NCBI GenBank assembly: GCA_949752745.1
Contig: CATKHT010000079.1
Span: 27,780-91,779, forward strand
Direction: 5' to 3'
DNA length: 64,000 bases
From: Protula sp. h YS-2021
Taxonomy: Eukaryota; Annelida; Polychaeta; Sabellida; Serpulidae
Under the pieces are notes generated by a model, which had not been told where the DNA came from, made no database searches, and saw only the letters and a list, made by a program, of their open reading frames with translations. Positions 46,014 to 58,308 of the stretch are shown here, one piece after another. The position numbers and the translations under genes were made by a program. Positions within the stretch are counted from its first letter, which is position 1; the number at the start of each line of letters is the position of its first letter.

Positions 46014-49000
46014 GACTGGTCAGTCAAATCAAATGAGACTTACGACAAATTGCTGAGTGGGGAAAAAAACTAGAATAGTTTTATCATATCGAGAAGTTTA
46101 CAAAGTACCAGAAAGGTCATAGCTTATCTACCATGTTCAATAGATGAGGCTGCGTATTTTCACGAAGTCTTTCTTTTCTACAATCAGTAACCAAATTGCC
46201 ACAAATAAAACTGTGGTATTATTAAATATTATTGATAATTTCCTTTCATATATTACCGTATTTAGTGTTTATTTTGTTTACGCTGTGTTGTACTTCAAGA
46301 GGCATTCTATATTTTAACGAAGAATTTGAAGAAAGAATGAAGGAATTTCTTTTGGGCTAGGAGAGAGCTTTCCGAGGCAACTTCCAAGCAGAACCAATCT
46401 TTTTCCCCTCATATCCCTTTTCCAGGTACAGGACTACCGCCTGTTCCGCCTCACGTCCTGTTCTTATCATGAAAAGTAACTAGCAACATTTAAAATCACG
46501 TGATGACTGATAATTTGAAACGTGATTTCACATCAAAGTACGGCCTTCTAATTAAATAATTAAATAATAACATTCATTAGCGCTTATTTAAAACATCAAT
46601 AGGAATCGTTGCACTTGGTGGGTAAGTTCTGTGCTATAGGGCTTTTTATGTTTGTTTAAAGCGAAAATGAAAGTAAAATTAATGTGAAAGTGAAAGTACA
46701 TTAAAAATTGCCACCGGACAAAATTTTCTTCACAATACACAATAAAAACACAGAGCGGACACCTCGTTATTCCGGACATCAAACAAACGCAACTTAAAGG
46801 TTTATCTTAGGTATCCCGAGTAACTCGGGCAAGGAATCTCCATGATAACGCCAATAACAACGTGACTGTTCCGGTTTGGGAACTGTTCAATCCCGTATCC
46901 GTTGTCAAGTCGTTATTCGGTTATGTGTGTCCGTTTGCAGACTGTTTAATCCCGTAAAGCTCGTCAAGTACCTTGTTTGGTTATATGTGTGCCTGTTTGC
47001 AGACTGCTTAATCCCTGAACGCCATACTATTTTTAATACCACATGTTTTTCGCCTTCATTTCTTCACTTTTAGCTCTGTGGATGTTGGGTCGGATATTGT
47101 CTTATTGGGAGAGGGTTACTAACCGAGAAATAAAATTTCTTTCTGTTTCGTTCTGGTCTATTCAACATCCAATCCAAATAAGCTTAATGCGTCTCAATGT
47201 ACGAATTCTTGGATAACTCTCTTTTTTTAATCTATGTGAAAAATTTTCACTCACTGCTGGATCACTGAGTTTTAATATAATTGATCATGCAGTTCAGTTT
47301 TACAGCTCTTTACCATCTAGTGAAAAATTCAGGTTAGGGTTACGGTTAGTCTGAGGCAAAGAACGAAAGTCCAAAATAAGGTTGATGAACCCATGAATTA
47401 GAATTGCATGTATTTAAATGAATAAAAGTTGCCAACAAACCTGAGCAGCAAGTTGCATTCAAAAATTATTAGCTGAAAGTTATAAACGATTTCAATCAAT
47501 TCCATGTATCCATTTCATGTGAAATAATAAAAAGAAATGTTTTTTTGGAGTTAACACAATGAAAAGACTAACTCGGCACTACAGGAAGTCCCTTTGTAGA
47601 ATATGCCTTTTATGAACCCAACAAATAGCAGTACCTTAAATATTTGATAAACCCAATAAAAATACTTCTCTATCTTTATATTGACATCTTTTTAATAAAG
47701 TCTTGGTTGTAGAAGAACAAAGTCAACATTATAACTTCTATCCTCAACCCATCACTGCACAATATACCCAACAATTTCATTTTATTTGACAGAGTTTGCA
47801 TTTATAAAATTTTTAAGTAGCATTCAACATGAAGTTAATTTTGAGCAAAATATGGAAGTGTACATGATGTCACTTTCAACTTAGCAGTTTTACCATTGGA
47901 TTCAACACTGGCATCGAACTAGCAACTATACAGTTTGACGCATAGTTTTATGCATAATTTTACAGTTTCCCTTACTATCTCGAACACTTTTGGTTAAATA
48001 TCTCGTCTTAGCAAACTTTCTATAAAATTCACAAAGTGAGACATGAATGTTTTCCTTTGTCCATCCTTCTCTGCCGCTTAGTGTAGTTTCTTGAAATTTT
48101 ATAAAATTTCAGTAAAGTAATTTCGATGATAATTTCGATATCTTTGCGCTGTAATGTATGGATTTGAATGTTACCTCAACATCTTTTTAAATTTGTCTTG
48201 CGGTTTTTGAACATTCTGCCAGTGTATTTGTCCAGTTTTGTGGAATTACAGGCACGAAGTTGCATATATTTAATAATTTCGTCTTACATTTACTCCATGA
48301 AAGCAAAATCTAGTCATATACATAGGTATTGTGTTGAGCGATCGAAGGCGTCAGAAACGATATGTGCAAGGCAAACAAATGCAACCCAAGGGAGCTACAA
48401 ATAATTTTTAGCTACCAATCCAAGTTCCAAATTTACCGTGCAGGCTGATGCAAAGGCATACACAGACGCTTTGATGCTAGTGGCGTAATGATTTGGTGTG
48501 CCAAGCATTTTGGATGGCACTCAAAACTGCTCAATGTCGATAAAATTTGTACTTTTCAGGAAGCTTACGACAACTCAGTGAGTGAAACTGTATGACACCA
48601 AAATGTGTGAAGGCTAAAAAATATGACACATGCTTGATTTAAGTTGCATTTTTGTTGAGCTGCAGAAATAACAGTGTCACCAGTTTTATTTATTTGAGAG
48701 ATTGTATTACATTTTGCTGTTGAAATTTTCCCATAATATATCACATTTCCACTGGTTGTTATGGTCAATTTTACATTTTTTAATGTACAAGTTATGCTCA
48801 TATGGGGTCAAATTGTTGTTGCAGATTCTGTTAGTTTCTAACTTTGGCCATTTCTTAGCTTCCATTTTGTTAAATTTCGCTTTAGTTTTCTTGTTTTTTA
48901 ATTTATATTCTGCATAAGAAATTTAAGATATCAAAAATAATATTAAAAATCTTCATAATGGTACTTTTTATATTTATAAATTTATTTCAAAAATGTCATA

Positions 49001-49956
49001 CATAACATCTTAAGATCAAATTGTGTTTGTTTATTGTTGTTACATATTTCCGCTATTATTGCATTTGACCACGAAACTAGTAAGTAGTAGGGGGCTATGG
49101 CGATATATTCGGACAAAAAAGCAATGCATATATCCTGTATATGTCAGCTTTTTCCTATCATTTGAATGGCGTTGCGACAATAAACACGGTGAAATATCTG
49201 AAACACAGATCCAATAACAGGCAATTATTTCCTGAAAATCATGCCTTGCATACTGATATACATTGCGGTAAAAAAATACACATATAATGTCCCAAAAGAT
49301 TCGTCTGTGAAACACTTTTCTAAAATGAATCGCCAAGAATCTGAGTGCACCAAACTTACAATTTACGACTCTATACCTCTAGAGTCTATGAACCTATTCA
49401 ATAATTATTACTTAAAAGTCATGTTTTTCTACTCATCAAAAATATTCATCACTTCACAATTTTTAAACAGCTTTCTAAAAGCTGGCACTAAAGCAACGAA
49501 CACAGTCTGTGTATTCATCTCAATCTATTTATGTCACAGCATTATAATTTATATTGTGTTCTTCGGTAGGGATACCCCGGTATCACTTTTTGATACATTT
49601 CATTTCGGTTTGCTTGCTGATAAGTTTTCATGTTTTGTCTATGCAGTCGTCCGCTATTCTGAATCTGACACTACGCACTAGTTCTCCGTGTTATATCTTG
49701 ATTTCTGTTACCCGGCCGAGTTTCCATTGACTGCTAGGTAAATCTCAGTCTTTCAGTATCATTATATCACCAACTTTCCCGTTGCGATGCTTCTTGTTCC
49801 ATTTTGGCTGTACTCGCAGTATATTCAAATATTCAGTGTACCATCCGTACCAGAATTGATTTAGCAGATATTTAACCCTTTTCAAACGTTTTCTTAGATG
49901 CACATCTTCTCTGACACACTCTTCTGAATGGCACAATACCACGTCTCATGTCATCA
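46014..49956. other. Region without a supported gene
   Basis: AT-rich spacer. A short duplicated phrase (tgtttgcagactg followed by ttaatccc) repeats at about 46930 and 46995 with an offset near 65-70 bases. The longest ORF (49241-49681, plus, 146 codons) is Phe/Tyr/Ile-rich, matches nothing I know and has no clear splice or initiation context. I do not call it a gene. Confidence 0.5.
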
Positions 49957-50455
49957 TTAACACTTGACCTTTGGCTTGCAAAGGTTATATGAATTTGTGC
50001 GAGCAAAATTCGTCCTTTTTTTCTTGACAATTTTTCCGATTTTTTGTGTCTTCTTCTTCTCTGATACTATGAGCCCTAGGACTATGAAACTTACGACTTA
50101 TGAAGAGCTTGATCTGAACATGTGCATGTTTCTTTTTATTTTCGTCTTTGATTTCGTTTTCTTTGTTAAAACGCCATGTGAAAAGTGAATGCGTAGCATT
50201 TAACGACAGCACAGAATATACATGTGCTCAGTGAGCTTTGCGCTAGCTCTCACTGCGTAAATAGATAACACGGCGTATGCCTGATCAGTCAATAAAACTT
50301 TAAGTCAATAACAACCAAACACTAGTCGGCTTATAAGACGTATTCAAGCTGTGTTGTTTGCAATATATCATTCAAGAAATAACCCACTGAAGGAAGTATT
50401 TTTGCGTTTTAATTTTTGTCAAGTGTTTAGCATTTCGCTAGCGGAATGAGCTTCT
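49957..50455 (-). repeat. LTR-like inverted repeat, left arm
   Basis: In minus orientation the LTR-like part starts tgctaaacacttgac (50432) and ends gtcaagtgttaa (49958), so it has short inverted termini and begins with TG. About 23 bases of shared internal sequence (agaagctcattccgctagcg) precede it. Confidence 0.8.
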
Positions 50456-51324
50456 CATTAGTAAGTGGTTTAGTTCAGAGGTGCTCCAGAAATAATGGTT
50501 TGTTAAGCGTCTTGGTTGTTATAGGTTGTTAATAACGTTGGACGTTTCACTGATGAACATTTGGAGACTGTCATCATCAAATTGAGTTCCGTGCTGTTGG
50601 AGTTGGACGTCCAATGCATTACGTGTTGATCGTATCATTCGTTCAGATACACCACTTAAATGAGTAGCATAAGGAAGTTTAACTTAAATTTCAAGTAAAG
50701 GTTGTTCTTTAATTGGAAAGCTAGAACTTGTGGGTTTGGCTGTGATATCTCCGTTTTTCCACCACATATAGTTTCGGTGTTCTGTACGTGGAACTGATAG
50801 AACATTTTTCTAAACATTGCAGACTGTTACCACTGGTCTCATTCGAAAATGACACAAAATCGCTATTAGTTCATTTGTCACATCTGCTTCTTAAAGGAGA
50901 ATATCACTCAGGCTAGTGCTTTGAAATCTGAAATTACAAGCAAAGTCACTCTAATCTTTTTCAGTCTTCTAGGATGGAAAACTGCATGGAGTTTGACATA
51001 AAAAATGTATCTTTCTATTATGTTATCGTGTTCGGGAATTTCCTCATCGTATCCGCTGTCAATGACTTATGGCATAAAGCCTTCACACTCACACTGGAAT
51101 CCTTCATTCTGTTACAGTCATCATTTCAGCTGCATTAATCTATTCATTCAGGCTTGTCGGTTGTTAGACAATACCATACTTTGGTCTCTAAATAGCAGTG
51201 GCATCTCATAATCAGTATCTTCTCGCAGGTAAAAACAATTATTCATTATTTCGATTAATCTTTTATCATCCAGCCAGATAGGTTTCCTTTTCGTTGTTTC
51301 TTTTCTATGAAATCGTACTCAACT

Positions 51325-51846
51325 AGAAGCTCATTCCGCTAGCGAAATGTTAAACACTTGACAAAAATTAAAACGCAAAAATACTTCCTTCAATGGGTTA
51401 TTTCTTGAATAATATATTGCAAACAACACAGCTTTAATATGTCTTATAAGCCGAGTAGTGTTTGGTTTCTGTTGACTTAAGGTTTTATTGACTGATCTAG
51501 CATAGGCCGTGTTACCTATTTACGCAGTGAGAGCTCGCACAAAGCTCACTGTGCAACTGTGTGTGATGTGGGTTAAATGCTATGCATTTACTCGCAAAAA
51601 ATGCACTCTTTTCACATGGCGTTTTAACAAAGAAAACGAAATCAAAGACGAAAATAAAAAGTGACATGCACATGTTCAGATCAAGCTCTTCATAAGTCCC
51701 AAGTTTCATGGTCGTAGGGCCCATAGTGTCAGAGGAGAAGAAGACACAAAAAATCGGAAAAAGTGTCAAGAAGAAAAAAAAAAGGACGAATTTTGCTCGC
51801 ACAAATTCATATAACTCTTGCAAGCCAAAGGCTTGTCAAGTGTTAA
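51325..51846 (+). repeat. LTR-like inverted repeat, right arm
   Basis: Plus-orientation copy of the left arm, starting with the same agaagctcattccgctagcg flank and tgttaaacacttgac (51348), ending gtcaagtgttaa (51846). The two arms differ by scattered substitutions and small indels, so they are not a fresh duplication. Confidence 0.8.
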
Positions 51847-54202
51847 GTATCTTTGTACCTTTACTTCGTCATGTGGATTTAGAAGGTCTTTTGCCTCTGC
51901 GGAATGCCACTGTATGTCTGTCTTCAAGCCTACTAAGTGTCTTTTTGTTAAGATTCAGTGACTGTTGTCAATTTAAAGAACACAGTTCTTTCATTCAATA
52001 AAATATTAATAAAATCCAATAATGAAAACAGTCACATTTATTTTGTCTGAGTCCGAAAAGATTTTATTATTACTACTTTTTTTCATTTTGGTTTCAAAGC
52101 CGTAGGGATATACTGCGAGTTAACTGCGTTTAGCTAAATCTGCTTGGCTTAGGCAATCTTGGCTTTGTCAGGTCCATGTAGTGAGATTTAAACAGATAGT
52201 ATGTTTAGTGTGTTGCTTGCAAAGAGTATTAATTATTTCACCTGAACCTGTAGTGACCTGTAGTGATGTTGTGTATATGCGTAGCCAGAGACATGGCGGC
52301 AACTTGGCGTCTGTTTAGTTTCAATTAGTGTTTCCACGTAGCCACCTCACGCGTATAACAAGTGACGAGCGTATCTCCCTCCCTCCCTCTCCCTCTCTCT
52401 CCCTCCCTCCCTCCACCCCTCCCCCTCCCTCCCTCCCTCCCTCTTTCTCTCTCTCTTTTAACCCTCTCTCTCTTAACTTCAACCCTAAGATGCAATTCAG
52501 TTCCCTGTGATCTTTCTATTCAAGCAAGTCTTTTTCTGTCCACAATATATCTATATATTCTTTTAACATTTCAAATTTAAATTAAATATTGTTGAACAAT
52601 AATATGTGACTGTACAATAAATGACAATTTTTTATATTTAATAGCATGAAAAACATTACACAAAATGGTTGTTGAAAACACTTATAAAAACTTACTTATA
52701 TTAAAATAATTAACATTAATATTATTTAAACATCATTTTATAAGTTTTAACACATTATGTAGAAAGCGTATTTAATTCTATAAATTATTTTTTACAGATT
52801 TAAAATATTGTTATTGCAAGAAAAATGCTTTAAATGTGTTATAAACCTATTCTATCCAAAATTCTATTTAAATAAATATGTTCTTGGATATAAATACTTT
52901 GGGTCCCCTAATCTACACCTTTACCTGAGCCTCAAAGAAAACAGAATTATAATTCTTCCATTTAAAATCACCGATTTGTTTATTCAGCACATGCGTGTTT
53001 GCTTCTTTTTTGTGTGTGTGTGCGGGGTTATTTGTGAGGTTCAAAATGACATTTCTACTAGCAAAAGTGGTTGATTTCCAGTCGGTCCAATTCTTACAGA
53101 CTGTAAAATTTTCTTATAATTTCTTTTATACGTGAAGTGTTAACTTCTAAAATGATCAATACAAAAGCCAGATGCTTGACTCACGCTCTCCATGACTTTT
53201 ACACATAAAACAGTCATACCAACAGTAGCCAGTCGAAACACCAAAACTGAGGCAAGTCTTGAGTTCTGCAAATAACTTTGTCCACAGAAAACATAACATT
53301 TGTTTGTGTTATGGGGGGGGAGGTGTTCGTCGGGGGGAGGGGGGAGCGGAGGCAAGGCAAAGTGTGCTGGGAGGGGCGAAGACAAACTCTTATATAATGG
53401 TCGCCATATGTGTTCGTCTTTCCCTGTTTGAGAACATCCCCACTCCACCCCCACCCTCTGCACTACACTTTACATCCAAATTGGAACACTTTTTACCCCC
53501 CCCCCACCCCGCTCCTCCCACCTGCTCCAAGGCGTGGATGGCATCTAGCCACAACATAACGACCCCACGCCTTCCCTTCAAAAGAAAAAGAAACTGGTAT
53601 TTCTTGCTCAGGAAATATCCAAGCCACTTTCTTTATTTATTTTAAGAACACAAAAACTTTCGTAGTTTAGCTTGAAAAGATTTTGAATTTGTTGGTTTTG
53701 ACATCAGAATCAACAAGTAATATATCTTTCTTGTAAGGAATTCCTTAATTAAAAAAAAAATCTTATTCATATCAAAATAACCAATCAAAAATGATCAAAA
53801 TGAACCATTTTATTCTCATGTTAGAAAGTATCGAAGTTCAATAATTAGACTCGATAGTTTCCTTCCTGACCGTAGAAAATTTTAAGGTGTTTTTTAACAA
53901 CAAAAAGACGTGTTTATGTGAACAAAAAAGAACAAACTAAAAATAGCTACAGCATTCAAAAAGACAGAAATTCATTTGTAAAACCCGTTAATTTTAATTG
54001 AATATAAAAATACACGAAATTCTAAGCTTTTAGTCTATCCTTGAAACATTAAAACTTTGATAAATACATCATTATAGACCCGTCAAACATAAAGTTCTCA
54101 TTTATAACGCTGTCAGGCCAGGAACTGTTCCGTAAACATCCGCTGTTGACGTCACCTCGGCAACTCGTAATTCTATTGGACGTTCACATGTAGCTCGTAA
54201 TT
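51847..54202. other. Region without a supported gene
   Basis: Holds a CT-rich low-complexity tract at about 52374-52470, and G/C-rich runs near 53310-53350 and 53490-53520. ORFs across them are compositional. The rest is AT-rich with no exon recognised. Confidence 0.55.
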
Positions 54203-54223
54203 CTATTGGACGTCCACATGTAT
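54164..54223. repeat. 30-bp tandem duplication across the globin stop codon
   Basis: ctcgtaattctattggacgt followed by tcacatgtag or ccacatgtat. The unit nearer the gene contains the stop; the other is in the 3' UTR. Confidence 0.9.
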
Positions 54224-54379
54224 GACACTGATCGCTCCATTTGTTGATGGCGGTTCATTTGTTCCAGTCAAGTTTTGCATAATAAAACGAATGGCCTTTT
54301 TATAAATGGTCTCTATTTGTTCTGAAAACGCTGTGTCCAAACTCAAGCGCACTGCTTCCAGAAAAGGCTCTTCCATATA
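54203..54379 (-). CDS. Globin exon 3 and stop
   Basis: 59 codons including the stop, acceptor tttcgtag. The last codons, HVDVQ and TAG, lie inside a 30-bp tandem duplication (54164-54193 and 54194-54223). Confidence 0.85.
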   Translation of the reverse strand, partial: YMEEPFLEAVRLSLDTAFSEQIETIYKKAIRFIMQNLTGTNEPPSTNGAISVIHVDVQ

Positions 54380-55140
54380 CTACGAAACAAATAAATAAAT
54401 AAATAAATAAAGCATTTGGCACTTCCGGTCTGTGTATTAAGACGTATACAAACTACATGATATTCTCAGAAAATAAAAACATCCACTGTCATGGTTCTGA
54501 ATGCGCATGCTCAGTTAAGGAAATCTATGGGCCCTATATGGGAAAACGCAAAAAAAAAAAAAAGAAAGAAAGAAAGAAAATGCAAAAAAAAAATTCGGAC
54601 ATTACGGATCTTTCAGGTGTCAAACCTTTATTAAGTGATTAGTGGGAAGATTTATTCATGACATTATTAAAATAGTTTTCAGACCAAACCAAGGTCTATA
54701 CCTATTTCAATTTAAAGTCATTCTGGTATTGTTTCCGAGTATTTTAATAACAAAAGAGTCCAACTCTCGTAGATGAAACTGTGAAACGGCTCATTTATAT
54801 ATATTTTTTATTATATATTCGTTTTTTTATTGAAATGACCCGATTGGAAGTTGAAAAAAGTATGAATTTTTTAGACTTGAAGAATTTAGAAAATTTAGAA
54901 AATTTTACCCAGAATGTTGTCGCGAGAAAACCGGCAAATCCTGAATGTGTAGTCCTAAGTTCTATACAAGTTCTGATGACTCCGTCCACGTCATCAATTC
55001 TGCTGATGATGTCATCGAGGGCTGCCAAGACGAGGCTCCCGTGCGCGGCGAACGTCTCGTCGATGCGCATTTGTTCCTCGCAATCGAGTCCTTGGAACTG
55101 CGTGAACATTTTCTTCAGCCCCGCATTAGAACGGAACAAC
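54203..55140 (-). CDS. Globin, exons 2 and 3 (gene partial, exon 1 not found)
   Basis: Exon 2 (55140-54909) and exon 3 (54379-54203) join in phase 0. The incoming intron splits a codon after its second base. These are the two conserved globin introns, B12.2 and G7.0. Exon 2 encodes LKKMFTQFQGL (the CD1 Phe), ETFAAHGSLVLAALDDII (distal His in AAHG) and CIELRTTHSGF (proximal His). Exon 3 encodes MEEPFLEAVRLSLDTAFSEQ and IETIYKKAIRFIMQNL, the H helix, then a short polar tail to TAG. Globins bind haem and O2. The low-complexity tail and the sequence recall neuroglobin/globin-X-type invertebrate globins rather than myoglobin, which is inference. I searched 55.2-64 kb on the minus strand and found no convincing exon 1. 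Confidence 0.85.
54909..55140 (-). CDS. Globin exon 2 (B12.2 to G7.0)
   Basis: One completing base plus 77 codons. The acceptor is ttttcgtccggtgtag with a long T-rich tract; the donor is gtaaaa. It contains both haem-contacting His residues. Confidence 0.85.
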
Positions 55141-55744
55141 CTACACCGGACGAAAAAAGAAAAAAAAAAGATTGAAAACCGGGAATAGGAAATACATTTT
55201 AGCGGTTACAAACTGCCACATCCATGGGGAATTGAAAATTGGGAGGTGGGGTGGGGGCACGGGTTGGAGATAATGATATACATGTAATAGATACATATAC
55301 TCAATTTGCACATCTAAATTTCGTGTAAGTTATCTCAACCCAGTAAACAGTGCGACGTTCGACAAGGTTGGATAGACGTCGCACTCGACGTCCCATAAAC
55401 ATTGACTTTTGCTTGTTTATTGAAGTCGAATCAATGTCTACCTTCTAACATTGATAGACATCGATTATTCGACGTCTAATCAACGTTAAGTTGAAAAAGA
55501 AAGTCGAAACAACGTCTGTCTCCCGATGTTGTACAAAAGTTGGGAAAGCGACGTTGTATAGACGTCGGAACTGCTACATTATATAGACTGCGTGGAAACA
55601 CTAATTTTGAATCTCCATCATGGCAGCCACAATGATAGTGGGGTCACCCCTCCGTCACAGTACCAGCATCCTGGGGTCATCTGGTCACGCAGGATATGTC
55701 GATTTCTATGAGTATTTCAAAGTGGCCTGTCATGGGGATAAGGT

Positions 55745-55905
<161 letters not shown>

Positions 55906-56211
55906 TGTGAGTCCGACCCCGGTAAACCTTTTTGGTTTGGAAAACGTTTTAGAAACGTTTTTTGTGAAACCTAAAAAACCTTTTTATTTTCGTTATATAT
56001 GAAATGCTAGAAAACGTTTTTTTGGGAACGTTTTTTGAAGGTTTCAAATGAAACCTTTTCCGAACCATTTTGACGGGGTTTTGACAATAAAATTCTGAAA
56101 CCCTTTTTTGTGATCTTTAAAAAACAATCATTTGTAACGGCCATTTAACACCATTGATCATTCAAACAACACTGCAACACACCAATCTGCAACTAAACAT
56201 TCGTACCTACC

Positions 56212-56275
56212 TGGGATTGCACCTGGGACCTCTGGCATCCTACGTGTCGACCTTACCTCTACGCCACCACGAATC
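56212..56275 (-). mobile_element. tRNA-like head of a SINE
   Basis: On the minus strand, tggcgtagaggtaagg resembles a pol III A box and, about 30 bases on, ccaggtgcaatccc resembles a B box. Spacing suits a tRNA. The acceptor stem does not pair and the B box is degenerate, so it is a tRNA-derived SINE or tRNA relic, not a working tRNA gene. Confidence 0.5.
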
Positions 56276-57061
56276 CGATTAATTATGAACTATTCGGCTA
56301 CCAATATCTTGTTTCTATGCGATCCCCAACAATTAATTTTAACATTTTTCTGTTTTAGTGGTGCTTTTAAAATTATTTGCGTTTTAAAAAACCATGTATT
56401 TTGCTTTCATAGTGGTTATTTGCTAAGGATTAGTTGATCGAGGCAAATAATATTCTTAGCTAGCGATATAGAAAGAACGTAAGTTGACCTCATTATATTA
56501 CTATATCATTTTTATATAGTAATATAATAACTAAAATAAAATAAATTATACCTAAAAGTCAATATTAGATGCTAAAATTATATATTTCATCTTTATTAGT
56601 ATCTAAAATTTGCCAAGTTATTTGAAAATGGCATTCAGTACATATGGTTTCCCATGATGCTCCAATACACGACACCCAATAATATTGATTTTTCATAATG
56701 CTCCAGTACAAAACGTTTGATTTTGGTTTAAAAATAGTTCCCACTGAAACGTTTCGAAAAGGTTCTACAAAAAACGTTTTATTTTGGTATCCGAGAACAC
56801 AAAGGTTTTATAAACGTCAGTAAAACGTTTCAACCAAAAACGAACCTTAAAAAAAACGTTTCTATGTTTCTATGTTTAAATCATTTTATACCTGTTTTTG
56901 AATAAAAATATACGAAGTTTTTTAAATTCATACCATGGCAATTACACTTTTACATTATAAATTTAAATTTGAACACTTTGTCCGTGGGGGATGGATAACT
57001 TGGCGAAGGGGGAGGGAGGGGGTAGATGAACTTCGAACAATACGTGTTACCATACGTCGTG

Positions 57062-57118
57062 CCCCTCCCCCCCCCAAAAAAAAAAAAAAAAAAAAACACG
57101 GAGAAACGGAGGGGGGGG
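57062..57118. repeat. C-run, A-run and G-run cluster
   Basis: Consecutive homopolymers near 57062-57075 (C), 57076-57095 (A) and 57110-57122 (G). Further C-runs occur at 57680-57697 and 57788-57800. ORFs through here are compositional. Confidence 0.85.
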
Positions 57119-58308
57119 GGGGTAATTTTAGGCCAGACGAGGGCGGTATGGAGTATCAAGTTTGTTAGAAAATGGAGGTGATGGGGGGGGGAGAGTAATT
57201 TTAATTTTCATTCCGCCGTTGGTAAAAAAGGGAGCTGTTGTTTCAAACACGTTTTTAAAAATCATGGACACCTCAGTCGGTACATGAGTGCCTATCGTGG
57301 GAATAACTCAGTTATATACCGGTTACCACGCGTGCCCCTGACTTCTTAGAAGGTTCCTAAACCCAAACGCAGTCATCTTTGTAAATTGCACACCCTCAAC
57401 GAGAGGAGTTAAATTTAATTTAAAAAACTGCCTCTTGTCACAAATTTTATATTTATGAATACAAGCGCATAAAGAACGCATGTTACTGCAATCTAAGAAC
57501 ACAAACAAGACATGTACTTATATGTACTTATATGTACTTACGTGTACTCATACCGATCCCAGTGCACCTAGTGGATCCCCTTGTTGTTGGACGCTGAGTC
57601 AGTTCCGAAAGAATCCCCACGTTTTTTTTTACGTGGAACACGCGGAGTGGTGAATAAAAATGACCCCCTCCCCCTCTCCTCCCCCACCCCCCCCCCAAAA
57701 AATAGACTGCTCGCGTACCTAGATTTTCTACGCATCTTTTTAATTTTTACTTTTTGGATACGCGTAGTAACACATATATTAGTAAGTGCCCCCCCCCCCC
57801 TCCCCCAAATGATCATCCCATCCGCAATCAAATGCACCGCTAACGGCAAACTTCTGCTTACAAAGTGAGTACTTCCGGTTTGACAAACAGCGTGACAAAT
57901 TTGTCATTAAGACAGATGAACCTCCTGGTGCATAGTATTAATTATAATCCTGTTGTTCCCGCCAAATGCAGGAGTGCAGTTAATACATTCACAGCAACAA
58001 AGGAGAACTAGACCGTTTTCGCTACCCAGTAGCGAAAATTACACTTGGGACAAAACACACACTGACACACACACACACACACAATTCTGAACGCTTAAAA
58101 ATTTAGAATTCTTTGATCTATGATGACATGTGCAACTCTAGATAAACGTCTACGCAACGTCTTTACTATCTATTCAACATCTATTTCATAAACACGCTCT
58201 TCAGACGTGACGTTGATTTCACCAATGCTCCGTTAACGTCTCTGACTCAGCGTTGAATAAATTTCAGAAAAATCGACGATTTATGCAGACGTCGCAAAAA
58301 TGCCCGGG

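Larger units (their letters stand above)
49957..51846 (-). mobile_element. BEL/Pao LTR retrotransposon remnant with inverted LTR-like ends
   Basis: Between two inverted repeats of about 500 bases, the minus strand carries decayed pol pieces in normal order. These are a segment before the RT (51.29-51.15 kb, includes DYEMPLLFRDQSMVLSNN), an RT segment (about 50.99-50.76 kb, includes HAVFHPRRLKKIRV and ILCHFRMRPVV) and an integrase segment (about 50.69-50.53 kb, includes GVSERMIRSTRNALD). Phrases of this kind are typical of BEL/Pao pol. Stops and large internal deletions show it is inactive. Direct LTRs would be expected; here the right one is flipped. Confidence 0.75.

Noticed and set aside
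49241..49681. 146-codon plus-strand ORF
   Set aside because: Low-complexity, AT-driven composition, no family match, no splice or start context; could be chance.
52328..52580. Pro/Ser/Leu-rich ORFs
   Set aside because: Translations of a CT-rich low-complexity tract.
57323..57508. Candidate globin exon 1 on the minus strand (phase-2 donor after a short ORF)
   Set aside because: The phase would fit exon 2, but the peptide is too short and lacks the A and B helix pattern.
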